Below, one piece after another: positions 1-5,625 of a stretch of DNA of 6,618 bases. Source of the stretch: a bacterium HR32 (GTDB lineage Bacteria; Sysuimicrobiota; Sysuimicrobiia; Sysuimicrobiales; Sysuimicrobiaceae); contig BEII01000099.1 in the NCBI GenBank assembly GCA_002898935.1, positions 1 to 6,618 of the forward strand, in the 5' to 3' direction. Made by a program: the position numbers and the translations under genes. Position 1 is the first letter of the stretch. Every line of letters begins with the position of its first letter. The notes under the pieces are model-generated. The model worked only from the letters and a program-made list of their open reading frames with translations, was not told where the DNA came from and made no database searches.

Positions 1-29
1 CCTCGTCCGACCGTAGGCCGCCCGGTGGC

Positions 30-425
30 TCAGCGGGGTAGCTGCGGGCCCACACCCGAAAACCCCAAGACCAACATGCCGAGGACCGCTGAGGCGACCG
101 CCACGAACGTCCAGTCGCGCTCCGCGGCGAACAGCACCACGGTGGCCGCGACCCGGAGCGCGGGCGTGAGGATGAGCGCCAGAACACCTGCCTGGATCAG
201 GGCCGTGGGGTTCCCGCGCAGAAGACCGCGCAGCAGCGAAGCGGGCGTGAGCGGGGCGCCGTGGCGGAGGAGGTCGGCCACGGGCGGAGCACCGTCCCGG
301 GCCGCGGCGGCCAGGAAGGACGCGAGGCCCGCCAGGAGGAGCGACGCCGCGACCCCCACGCCGCCGAGCAGCAGGAAGCCCAGACGGGCCTCCACGGTCC
401 TCGCCTGCTGCCAGCTGCCCTTCAC
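30..425 (-). CDS. DUF1634 small membrane protein, partner of the TauE-type exporter
   Basis: A 131-residue integral membrane protein of the DUF1634 family, whose biochemical role is not established. Three hydrophobic segments are visible at about residues 16-40, 75-100 and 105-123, separated by a short polar loop with DLLRHG. The second segment carries the family-like run LILTPALRVA (84-93), followed by FAAERDW (99-105), which matches my recollection of DUF1634 proteins. The start is GTG at 425, preceded on the minus strand by a GGGGGGT Shine-Dalgarno-like run (437-431) 5 nt away and inside the exporter's last codons. Only 1 nt separates the exporter's TGA (429-427) from this GTG, so translation is very likely coupled. 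From family context, DUF1634 genes commonly follow TauE/SafE exporters, so an accessory role in the same transport process is inferred. The stop is TGA at 32-30. The length is typical and nothing looks broken. Confidence 0.85.
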   Translation of the reverse strand: MKGSWQQARTVEARLGFLLLGGVGVAASLLLAGLASFLAAAARDGAPPVADLLRHGAPLTPASLLRGLLRGNPTALIQAGVLALILTPALRVAATVVLFAAERDWTFVAVASAVLGMLVLGFSGVGPQLPR

Positions 426-426
426 C

Positions 427-1263
427 TCAGACCCCCCGCAGGCCTCGGAGCAACATCTCCAGCGACACGACCAGGAGCACGGGCAGGAAGACCGCGCGGA
501 CGGTCCGGTTTGTGGACCGCCGCAACAGCTGCGCGCCCAGGCTCGCCCCGGCCAGTACCCCCAGCGCCACCGGTGCTGCGACGAAGGGCGGCACGTCTCC
601 GCGCCAGAAGTACACGCCCGCGCTGGCCGCGGCGGTGACGCCGATCATGAAGTTGCTGGTGGCGGTGGAGACCTTCATGGGCAAGCGCATGGCGGTGTCC
701 ATGGCCAGGACCTTGAGGGCGCCCGACCCGATGCCGAGAAGCCCGGACAGCACCCCTGCCACGTACATGACGCCGAGGCCCGCGGGCACGCGCGCCACGC
801 GGTAGGGCACCAGCCCTTCAGCCGCGGGGTACGAGGCGGAGAGGCCGAGGCGTCCTGCGAGGGGATCCTCCGGGACGTCCTGAGGGACTTCCTCCACGAG
901 CTTGGCCGCGGTGGGCACCGCGGACAGGAGCAGCGCGACCCCGAACAGCAGGAACAGCGTGGCACTCCCCACGTGGGGCGCGATCAGGGCACCTGTGAGG
1001 GCGCCGGCCACGGTGGCGAGCTCGAGCAGCACGCCCACCCGCAGGTTGACGAGCCGGTCTTGCAGGTAGGCGACCGCGGCGCCGGTGCTGGTGGCGATGA
1101 CCGACACGAGACTGGCCCCCACCGCCAGCCGCACGTCCATCCCGAAGCCGAGGGTAAGCAAGGGCACGATCAGCACGCCACCCCCGAGTCCGACGAGCGA
1201 CCCCACGACGCCTGCGAGCGCCGAGGCGCAGAGGAGTTCGGTCACGAAGACCAGGAGGCTCAC
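427..1263 (-). CDS. TauE/SafE-family sulfite/organic anion exporter
   Basis: A polytopic inner-membrane permease of about 278 residues in the TauE/SafE family, whose members are proposed to export sulfite, sulfoacetate or related anions. It shows the duplicated architecture of the family. Each half carries a glycine-rich motif: GLGGGVLIVPLL at about residues 25-36 and GIGSGALKVLAMD at about 177-189. The second is followed by the conserved stretch STATSNFMIGVTAAAS (about 199-214). A hydrophilic linker rich in acidic residues and proline (about 120-159) separates the halves and should be cytoplasmic. Start choice: GTG at 1263 overlaps the upstream regulator's TGA by 4 nt (GTGA), a classic coupled junction. 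A TTG one codon earlier (1266) is the alternative and sits better spaced from a weak GGGCGG purine run at 1279-1274. It is the middle gene of a three-gene operon, with a GntR regulator upstream and DUF1634 downstream. The substrate cannot be read from sequence. Sulfite or a small organosulfonate is inferred from the family only. Confidence 0.88.
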   Translation of the reverse strand: MSLLVFVTELLCASALAGVVGSLVGLGGGVLIVPLLTLGFGMDVRLAVGASLVSVIATSTGAAVAYLQDRLVNLRVGVLLELATVAGALTGALIAPHVGSATLFLLFGVALLLSAVPTAAKLVEEVPQDVPEDPLAGRLGLSASYPAAEGLVPYRVARVPAGLGVMYVAGVLSGLLGIGSGALKVLAMDTAMRLPMKVSTATSNFMIGVTAAASAGVYFWRGDVPPFVAAPVALGVLAGASLGAQLLRRSTNRTVRAVFLPVLLVVSLEMLLRGLRGV

Positions 1264-2078
1264 CAAGGCGCGAGACCGCCCTTCTCACCCGGGGGCGAGT
1301 CCGGAGGCTCCCGGACCGGCCCCTCAAGCTTCACGCGGACGCGGTACCGGTCGCCGCGGATCACGCTACGGCGCAGCTCCACGGGCCGGTCGGAGGCCGC
1401 GTACCCCACCCGCTCCACGAGCAGCGCTGGATCCCCGGCCCGGACGCTCAGCAGAGCTGCCAGGGAGGGCTCCACCGCCACCGGCTGGAGGGTCTCTTCA
1501 GCCCGGGCGACGGTAACGCCGCAGCACTCGGCCAGGAGGTCGTACAGGGGCTCCCGCGCCACACGGTCCAGAGGCAGTGCCCCGCCCAGTTCCCGGGGAA
1601 GGTAGAGGGACTCGAAGGCGAACGGCTCGTCGTCCACCAGCCGCAGCCGCGTGAGCTCGTAGACGGGTTCGAACGAACCGCCAGCCAGCAGACTAGAAGC
1701 CTCCTCGTCTGCGGCCAGTCGGAAGCCCAACAGCCGGCTCGACACCGCGTGGCCCTGGGCGGTGAGGCTCTTGAAGAGGCTGTACAGGCCAGGGAGGGGC
1801 TGCTCCAGCTGGGGGACGGCCACGAACGTGCCCACGCCCCGGCGGCGGACCACCAGTCCCTGCCTGGCCAGTTTTCCGAGGGCCTGGTGTACCGTCTGCC
1901 GGCTCACCCCGAGCCGGGCGGCGAGCTCGGTCTCGGGTGGTAGAGGCGTTCCCGGTTTGAGGCGGCCCTGGCGGATCTCCCGCGCCAGGTGTCGCGCGAG
2001 CCGCTCATACCGGGGTAAGGTGCCCGGCTCCGAGACGGCCGTGCGGAGGCCGTGCACGAGAGGGTCTGGCGCTGCCAA
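1260..2078 (-). CDS. GntR-family (HutC/UTRA subfamily) transcriptional regulator
   Basis: A cytoplasmic DNA-binding regulator of 272 residues. The N-terminal winged helix-turn-helix spans about residues 22-88. It includes the GntR signature LPPETELAARLGVSRQTVHQ (46-65), then ALGKLARQGLVVRRRGVGTF (66-85), with the wing at the RRRGVGTF end. The C-terminal part (about 105-250) is a UTRA ligand-binding domain: FESLYLPRE (155-163), RAEETLQPV (192-200) and the closing SVIRGDRYRVRVKL (238-251). HutC-type members respond to small metabolites such as urocanate, sugar phosphates or phosphonates; the ligand here is unknown. The start is TTG at 2078, with AGGA 8 nt upstream. GTG at 2057 is a possible shorter start that would still keep the whole HTH. 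The stop overlaps the exporter's start, so regulator and exporter are co-transcribed, which suggests an autoregulated, effector-induced export operon. The last 20 residues are Pro/Gly-rich and probably disordered. Subfamily assignment is firm; ligand and targets are inference. Confidence 0.92.
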   Translation of the reverse strand: MAAPDPLVHGLRTAVSEPGTLPRYERLARHLAREIRQGRLKPGTPLPPETELAARLGVSRQTVHQALGKLARQGLVVRRRGVGTFVAVPQLEQPLPGLYSLFKSLTAQGHAVSSRLLGFRLAADEEASSLLAGGSFEPVYELTRLRLVDDEPFAFESLYLPRELGGALPLDRVAREPLYDLLAECCGVTVARAEETLQPVAVEPSLAALLSVRAGDPALLVERVGYAASDRPVELRRSVIRGDRYRVRVKLEGPVREPPDSPPGEKGGLAPW

Positions 2079-2207
2079 CGACGTCGTCCTGTATGTCTGC
2101 TATTAAGCTTACTTAGCAGAGTAACCTCGTACAAACTCGCCGACAACCGCGTACCTGTGTTCGCACTATTCGTGCACTCGGCCAGGTCAGGCTTGGACAA
2201 CCGGGGT
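2079..2207 (-). promoter_or_regulatory. Promoter region of the GntR-TauE-DUF1634 operon
   Basis: This 129-bp gap lies between the stop of the ZIP transporter gene and the start of the regulator gene, both on the minus strand. Its middle (about 2091-2140) is the most AT-rich patch in the window, as expected for a promoter. Two weak minus-strand sigma-70-like pairs fit with 17-bp spacing: TTGTCG (2146-2141) with TACTCT (2123-2118), and TTGTAC (2134-2129) with TAAGCT (2111-2106). Each hexamer matches consensus at only three or four positions, so the exact promoter is undecided. I see no convincing hairpin with a T-tract to terminate the ZIP transcript, so read-through into the operon is possible. 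Confidence 0.4.
2096..2120. promoter_or_regulatory. 25-bp inverted repeat, candidate GntR operator
   Basis: Two perfect 7-bp arms, TCTGCTA (2096-2102) and TAGCAGA (2114-2120), flank an 11-bp spacer. The spacer region holds a second, 8-bp perfect palindrome, TAAGCTTA (2104-2111), nearly co-centred with the outer arms. The element lies 17 bp upstream of the regulator's TTG start and overlaps the -10 of both weak promoter candidates. GntR dimers bind short inverted repeats and often repress their own promoters, so binding by the adjacent regulator is the natural inference. The sequence does not match the best-known HutC-type operators that I can recall, so the assignment rests on symmetry and position. 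Confidence 0.4.
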
Positions 2208-2951
2208 CTAAACGCGGATCAGGGTCTGGAAGACCACCATGGCCATGGCGGCCAGCGTCACGGTGGTCCCGACCGCACCTTGAGAGGACTGCTTCAGGGC
2301 GTCCGGGACGAGCTCGGAGAAGACCATCCAGATCATGGCGCCCGCGGCGAACCCCAGGCCCGTGGGTAGGTGCGCGCGGAAGGTCTCGACGAACAGGTAG
2401 GCCGCGGGGGCCATCAAGGGCTGCGGGAGGCTGCTGAACACACTCCACCCCGCGGCGTGCCACACCGACTCCCCGCGGGGGACCAGCACGAGGCTGATCG
2501 CGAGCCCCTCCGGGATGTTGTGCGCGGCGATGGCCAGGGTGGTGAACGTGCCCAGACTCTGCCCGCCGCCGAAGGAGACGCCGACCCCGACACCCTCGGG
2601 AAACGAGTGCAGGGTCATGATCCCCACCACCAGGACGGCCTTGCGGGCGTCCAGGCCGGTGAGGTTGCCCAAAGTCACCTGGTGTGACTCGTGGAGGGAC
2701 CGCGAGCTCCAGGCGATGAACGCGAGGCCGAGCACAGCGCCCAAGACCGTCCGGGTCAGACTGTAGCCGGTCCCTTCATACACCAGCCCGAAGCTGGCGG
2801 CCAGCATGAGCCCCGCGGCTGCAGCGTTCATGACCCCAAGCCAGCTCTTCGGTACTTGGCGCACGAGGACAAACGGCAACGCGCCGAGGCCTGTGCACAG
2901 AGCGGTCCCGAGGGCGTACAGGAACACGGTGACGACAGGGCTCAAGACCAT
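2208..2951 (-). CDS. ZIP-family (GufA-like) divalent metal transporter
   Basis: A 247-residue inner-membrane transporter of the ZIP family, which moves zinc or other divalent metals such as iron or manganese toward the cytoplasm. The two metal-binding transmembrane motifs are plain: HSFPEG at 115-120 (TM4) and HNIPEG at 144-149 (TM5), with IAAHNIPEGLAIS typical of the GufA branch. A further conserved acidic site, SELVPDAL, is at 212-219. About seven to eight hydrophobic segments cover the protein, and a short polar loop with HESH (87-90) stands where ZIPs have a His-containing loop between TM3 and TM4. TM4 has Ser where many homologues have Asn after the first His, which may bear on metal choice. 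The start is ATG at 2951: a strong GAGAGGA ribosome site (2965-2959) sits 7 nt upstream, and the reading frame further upstream is polar and Arg/Pro-rich, unlike a ZIP N-terminus. The gene diverges from the glycosyltransferase gene. Substrate is unresolved. Confidence 0.92.
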   Translation of the reverse strand: MVLSPVVTVFLYALGTALCTGLGALPFVLVRQVPKSWLGVMNAAAAGLMLAASFGLVYEGTGYSLTRTVLGAVLGLAFIAWSSRSLHESHQVTLGNLTGLDARKAVLVVGIMTLHSFPEGVGVGVSFGGGQSLGTFTTLAIAAHNIPEGLAISLVLVPRGESVWHAAGWSVFSSLPQPLMAPAAYLFVETFRAHLPTGLGFAAGAMIWMVFSELVPDALKQSSQGAVGTTVTLAAMAMVVFQTLIRV

Positions 2952-3111
2952 CGGAAGGTCCTCTCGGCTCCAGACTAGAGGTCGCCCCGTCCTTTCGTCG
3001 ACCGGGAAACCGGCAGGTTCGGCGGGCCATTCCCAACACGCTCGGGAGCCCTTGCGTCTGCGCGGAGGGCGTGGCACACAGTCTGCTCGCCCTCTTCCCG
3101 GGTGTGCGAAC
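2952..3111. promoter_or_regulatory. Divergent control region between ZIP and glycosyltransferase genes
   Basis: This 160-bp region separates two outward-facing start codons and must hold promoters for both genes. The best visible site is the minus-strand ribosome-binding sequence GAGAGGA (2965-2959) for the ZIP gene. No good sigma-70 promoter stands out on either strand; a minus-strand TCGACG...TAGTCT pair with an 18-bp spacer is only suggestive. A 4-bp CCGG stem closed by GAAA lies at 3002-3013. A 6-bp inverted repeat, GCACAC (3074-3079) and GTGTGC (3102-3107), ends 4 nt before the glycosyltransferase ATG. I see no recognisable Fur- or Zur-type box. Confidence 0.35.
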
Positions 3112-4590
3112 ATGTCGAGCGTGGAAGAGTCGAAGCGTGCGCTGATCCTGGCCGGCCTGCTGGTGGCAGGCGTGTGGGGCGTGCTGGGGGCGCGCAGCCT
3201 GTGGTTCGACGAGCTCTTCGCCTGGAAGGTGGCCTCGCAGCCCTGGCGAGAGGTGGTGCGGTACGTCCAGGACCACGACGCCCACCCGCCCCTGTACTAC
3301 GCCCTGCTGAAGGCGTGGAAGTCGCTGTTCGGCGACTCGGAGCGGGCGCTCCGGGCCCTCTCTGCCGTCCTGGCCGTCTTGAGCCTCGCAGTGTTGCGCG
3401 CCGTGGCCCGGGTGCGGGTCGGAGAGCGTGCCGGCGCGGTGGGCGTGCTCGCCCTGGTAGCCTCGCCGCTGTTCCTGCAGGTGTCCGTGGAGGCCACGCG
3501 GTCCGCGCTGCTCGCGCTGACGTACCTCCTGGCCGCGCGGGCGACTTTGCAGGTGTTGGAAGGCCGGAGGAGCGCGCGCCTGCAGCTCGCCCTGGCGGCG
3601 ACGGCGCTGCTGTACACGCACGCCCTGGGCGCTGTACTCGCAGGCTCTCTGGTGCTGTTCAGCGCTTGGCAGGGACGCCTGTCCGGGCTGCGGTCGGTGG
3701 CAGGCCCCCTGGCGGTGAGCGCCCTCGCCTTCGTCCCGTGGCTGCCGGTCCTCCTGCACCACCTGCAGGCCGGCCGCTTCGACCCACCCTGGCGGCCGGC
3801 GCTACCGCCCACGCTGCCGCTGCAGGTCGTGCACGTGGTCGGGTTCGGCGGACGCACCTTGGGCACCGCCGGCTACTTCTCGCTCTCGTCCGCGCCGGCG
3901 TGGCTCGAGGGGGTCCTCGCGGTCCCCGTGCTGGTGGTGCTCGCCGCGGCGTTCTCCGCCACTTGGAAGCGAGACCGGGCGCTGGGCCGCCTCGCGGCAT
4001 GCGCGGTGCTCGTGCCGGCCGCGCTCCTCCTGGCGGCTTCGGTGTGGAAGCAGAGCATGGTGGCCTACCCGCGCTACTTTGCGTTCACCCTCCCGCTCCT
4101 CGCATTGTGTGTGGGCTCCCTCGGCGCAACCCCGCTCACGCGGGGTTGGCGGGCCACGGTGGTCGTTTGCGGGGCCGCGGTGGTGGGGCTGGCGCTCGCG
4201 TCGCTGGCCTCCCTCGCCGCGAAGCCGACCGAGGGGGAGGGCGACCGCCGGGCGCTGGCCGCGGAACTCACCCGCCGGCTGCGCCCTGTCGACGTGGTGC
4301 TCGTGTCGCGGTGGGAGTCGGTCGGGCTGGACTACTACGTCCCCGCGCTGCGTGGCGTGGCCGTCCGCCTCGCGTCGGAGTGGACCGCCGAAGGGCTCGC
4401 GGAGGTGCGGACGCAGGTGCACGAGGCGTCGGCGGCCGGGCGGGTTTGGGTCGTGCAGGGGTTCCCCTTCCCGCCGGGCGCCTTCGAAGCCGTCTACCGC
4501 CAACTCGCGGCCACCCACCGGGTGTCGTACTTCGGGGAGTTCGACGGCGTCCGTTTGACGCTGTTCGTGCGGCGGTCAGGGAGCCCGTGA
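3112..4590 (+). CDS. GT39/PMT-like (ArnT-like) membrane glycosyltransferase
   Basis: A 492-residue polytopic membrane protein resembling the glycosyltransferase 39 / PMT_2 superfamily, whose members move a sugar from a polyprenyl-phosphate donor to a protein or lipid on the outer face of the membrane. After the first transmembrane helix (about 11-27) comes LWFDELFAWK (30-39) with the Asp-Glu pair (33-34) expected at the catalytic loop. Then DAHPPLYYALLKAW (56-69) and SERALRALSA follow, a very characteristic stretch of this fold. About ten further hydrophobic helices follow, with a PRYFAF motif near 320-325. From about 372 to the end the protein is soluble and probably extracytoplasmic, as in many GT39-like proteins. 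The start is ATG at 3112, where the transmembrane signature begins; upstream frame is polar and overlaps the control region. The ribosome site is weak (GGGTG, 3101-3105, at best). No polyprenyl-phosphate sugar synthase or acceptor gene is nearby, so donor and acceptor are unknown. Confidence 0.82.
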   Translation: MSSVEESKRALILAGLLVAGVWGVLGARSLWFDELFAWKVASQPWREVVRYVQDHDAHPPLYYALLKAWKSLFGDSERALRALSAVLAVLSLAVLRAVARVRVGERAGAVGVLALVASPLFLQVSVEATRSALLALTYLLAARATLQVLEGRRSARLQLALAATALLYTHALGAVLAGSLVLFSAWQGRLSGLRSVAGPLAVSALAFVPWLPVLLHHLQAGRFDPPWRPALPPTLPLQVVHVVGFGGRTLGTAGYFSLSSAPAWLEGVLAVPVLVVLAAAFSATWKRDRALGRLAACAVLVPAALLLAASVWKQSMVAYPRYFAFTLPLLALCVGSLGATPLTRGWRATVVVCGAAVVGLALASLASLAAKPTEGEGDRRALAAELTRRLRPVDVVLVSRWESVGLDYYVPALRGVAVRLASEWTAEGLAEVRTQVHEASAAGRVWVVQGFPFPPGAFEAVYRQLAATHRVSYFGEFDGVRLTLFVRRSGSP

Positions 4591-4597
4591 GAGTCCC

Positions 4598-5524
4598 CTA
4601 CCGGCGCACGAGGTTGCGCAGCACGAACCCCACGTTCGCCGGCCGCTCCGCCAGCCGACGCATGAAGTACCGGTACCAGTCGGGTCCGAAGGGGGTGGCC
4701 ACCAACACCCGGTAGCCACGGCCCAGCAGGTCCTGCTGCAGCCCCGGCCGCACCCCGTACAGCATCTGGAACTGGAAGGCGTGTGGGGGGATCCCGTGCT
4801 GCCGCGTGAAGGCGACGACGTGCGCGTGGATCCGCTCGTCGTGGGTGGCCACCGCGACCGTGGCTCCACCCAGAAACGCCGCCTCCACCAGCACCTTGTA
4901 GTTGCGGTCCACGTCCGCCTTGCGGGGGAACGCCACGGTAGGAGACTCCAGGTAAGCGCCCTTCACGATGCGCACGTTCGGCCGCAGGGGCAAAAGCTGC
5001 CGCAGGTCCTCTGCGCTTCGGTACAGGTAGCTCTGCAGGACGACACCCACGTTGTCGTAGCCGTCCGCGCGCAGCCGGCGGTAGATGCGCAGGGTCGCGT
5101 CCACGCGCCACGACTCCTCCATGTCCGTGCGGACGAACCGGCCGCGTGCCGCGGCGCGGTCCACCAGCGTCCGCAGCGTCCGGTACGCGAGCTCCTCACC
5201 CAGGTCGAGCCCCAGCTGGCTCAGCTTCACCGACAGGTACGTCCCCAGCCCCTCGCGCTGGAGCCGGTCCACCAGTTCCAGGTACTGGTCTAGGGTCTGT
5301 GCGACCTCGGACTCATTGGTGACGCGCTCGCCGAGCAGGGTGGTGTTGGTCAGGAACCCCCGTGCCTCCAGCGACCGCAGGACCTGCACGCAGTCGTCCA
5401 CGGTGACCCCGGCCACGAACCGGCTCGCGCCCAGGCGCAGCCCGTGTCGTCGCACGAACCCCGCCACCGCGGGGCTCTCCGCCGCGCGGAGGATCAAGGC
5501 CCTTGAGGCGGCCTGCAGGTCCAC
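4598..5524 (-). CDS. Proline dehydrogenase (monofunctional, FAD-dependent)
   Basis: A 308-residue flavoenzyme oxidising L-proline to delta-1-pyrroline-5-carboxylate and passing electrons to the membrane quinone pool, the first step of proline catabolism. The beta/alpha-barrel motifs appear in order: SVKLSQLGLD (98-107, Lys100), FVRTDMEES (130-138, Asp134), VVLQSYLYR (161-169), RIVKGAYLES (185-194), VATHDERI (225-232), FQMLYGVRPG (252-261) and the C-terminal YRYFMRRLAERPAN (284-297). The last holds the paired arginines (289-290) that hold the proline carboxylate in this family. Length and motif spacing match single-domain enzymes such as that of Thermus; no P5C dehydrogenase or DNA-binding domain is attached. 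The start is GTG at 5524, chosen because GGGAGGT (5537-5531) sits 6 nt upstream. Upstream in-frame ATGs at 5563 and 5560 lack a ribosome site and fall in the likely promoter. The gene converges with the glycosyltransferase, 7 nt between stops. The P5C dehydrogenase partner is not in this window. Confidence 0.95.
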   Translation of the reverse strand: MDLQAASRALILRAAESPAVAGFVRRHGLRLGASRFVAGVTVDDCVQVLRSLEARGFLTNTTLLGERVTNESEVAQTLDQYLELVDRLQREGLGTYLSVKLSQLGLDLGEELAYRTLRTLVDRAAARGRFVRTDMEESWRVDATLRIYRRLRADGYDNVGVVLQSYLYRSAEDLRQLLPLRPNVRIVKGAYLESPTVAFPRKADVDRNYKVLVEAAFLGGATVAVATHDERIHAHVVAFTRQHGIPPHAFQFQMLYGVRPGLQQDLLGRGYRVLVATPFGPDWYRYFMRRLAERPANVGFVLRNLVRR

Positions 5525-5607
5525 GGCTCGACCTCCCGATCCGGTGTTCGACGGGACCATCATAGCGCGCGCCCGGCGTCCGGTTTCGCAACCCCGTGGC
5601 ACCAAAG
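5525..5607. promoter_or_regulatory. Divergent control region, proline dehydrogenase / secretion ATPase
   Basis: On the minus strand a -10-like TATGAT (5564-5559, five of six matches to TATAAT) precedes the GGGAGGT ribosome site (5537-5531) and GTG start of the proline dehydrogenase, giving a predicted leader of about 25-30 nt. No -35 hexamer stands at 16-18 bp; TTGCGA (5591-5586) is 21 bp away, too far for an ordinary sigma-70 promoter, so an activator or a different sigma factor is possible. On the plus strand I see no convincing promoter or ribosome site for the ATPase gene, whose start is at 5608 or 5626. Confidence 0.4.
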
Positions 5608-5625
5608 ATGCTCCGCGGCCTCCCG

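Noticed and set aside
24..46. A string on the plus strand resembling a tRNA D-arm (TGGCTCAGCGGGGTAGC).
   Set aside because: No acceptor stem, anticodon arm or T-arm follows at the right spacing, and the bases are mostly the 3' end of the DUF1634 gene on the other strand.
25..1605. A long open plus-strand frame of 526 codons.
   Set aside because: It is antisense to three well-supported genes, its product is low-complexity (rich in Arg, Gly, His, Glu and Gln) without domains, and long open antisense frames are expected at this G+C content.
2161..2180. A GCAC/GTGC hairpin downstream of the ZIP stop as a terminator.
   Set aside because: Only 4 bp of stem with no following T-run.
2806..3111. A 102-residue N-terminal extension of the glycosyltransferase frame.
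   Set aside because: It is antisense to the ZIP coding region and lacks any GT39 feature; the family-like sequence begins at ATG 3112.
2952..3113. An N-terminal extension of the ZIP gene to an ATG at 3113.
   Set aside because: The added 54 residues are polar and Arg/Pro-rich, cover the divergent promoter region and overlap the other gene's ATG, whereas ATG 2951 has a strong ribosome site 7 nt upstream.
4576..4600. A possible bidirectional terminator at the convergent stops (GGGA...TCCC, 4 bp).
   Set aside because: The stem is too short and there is no T-tract on either side. The two genes probably terminate elsewhere or overlap in transcript.
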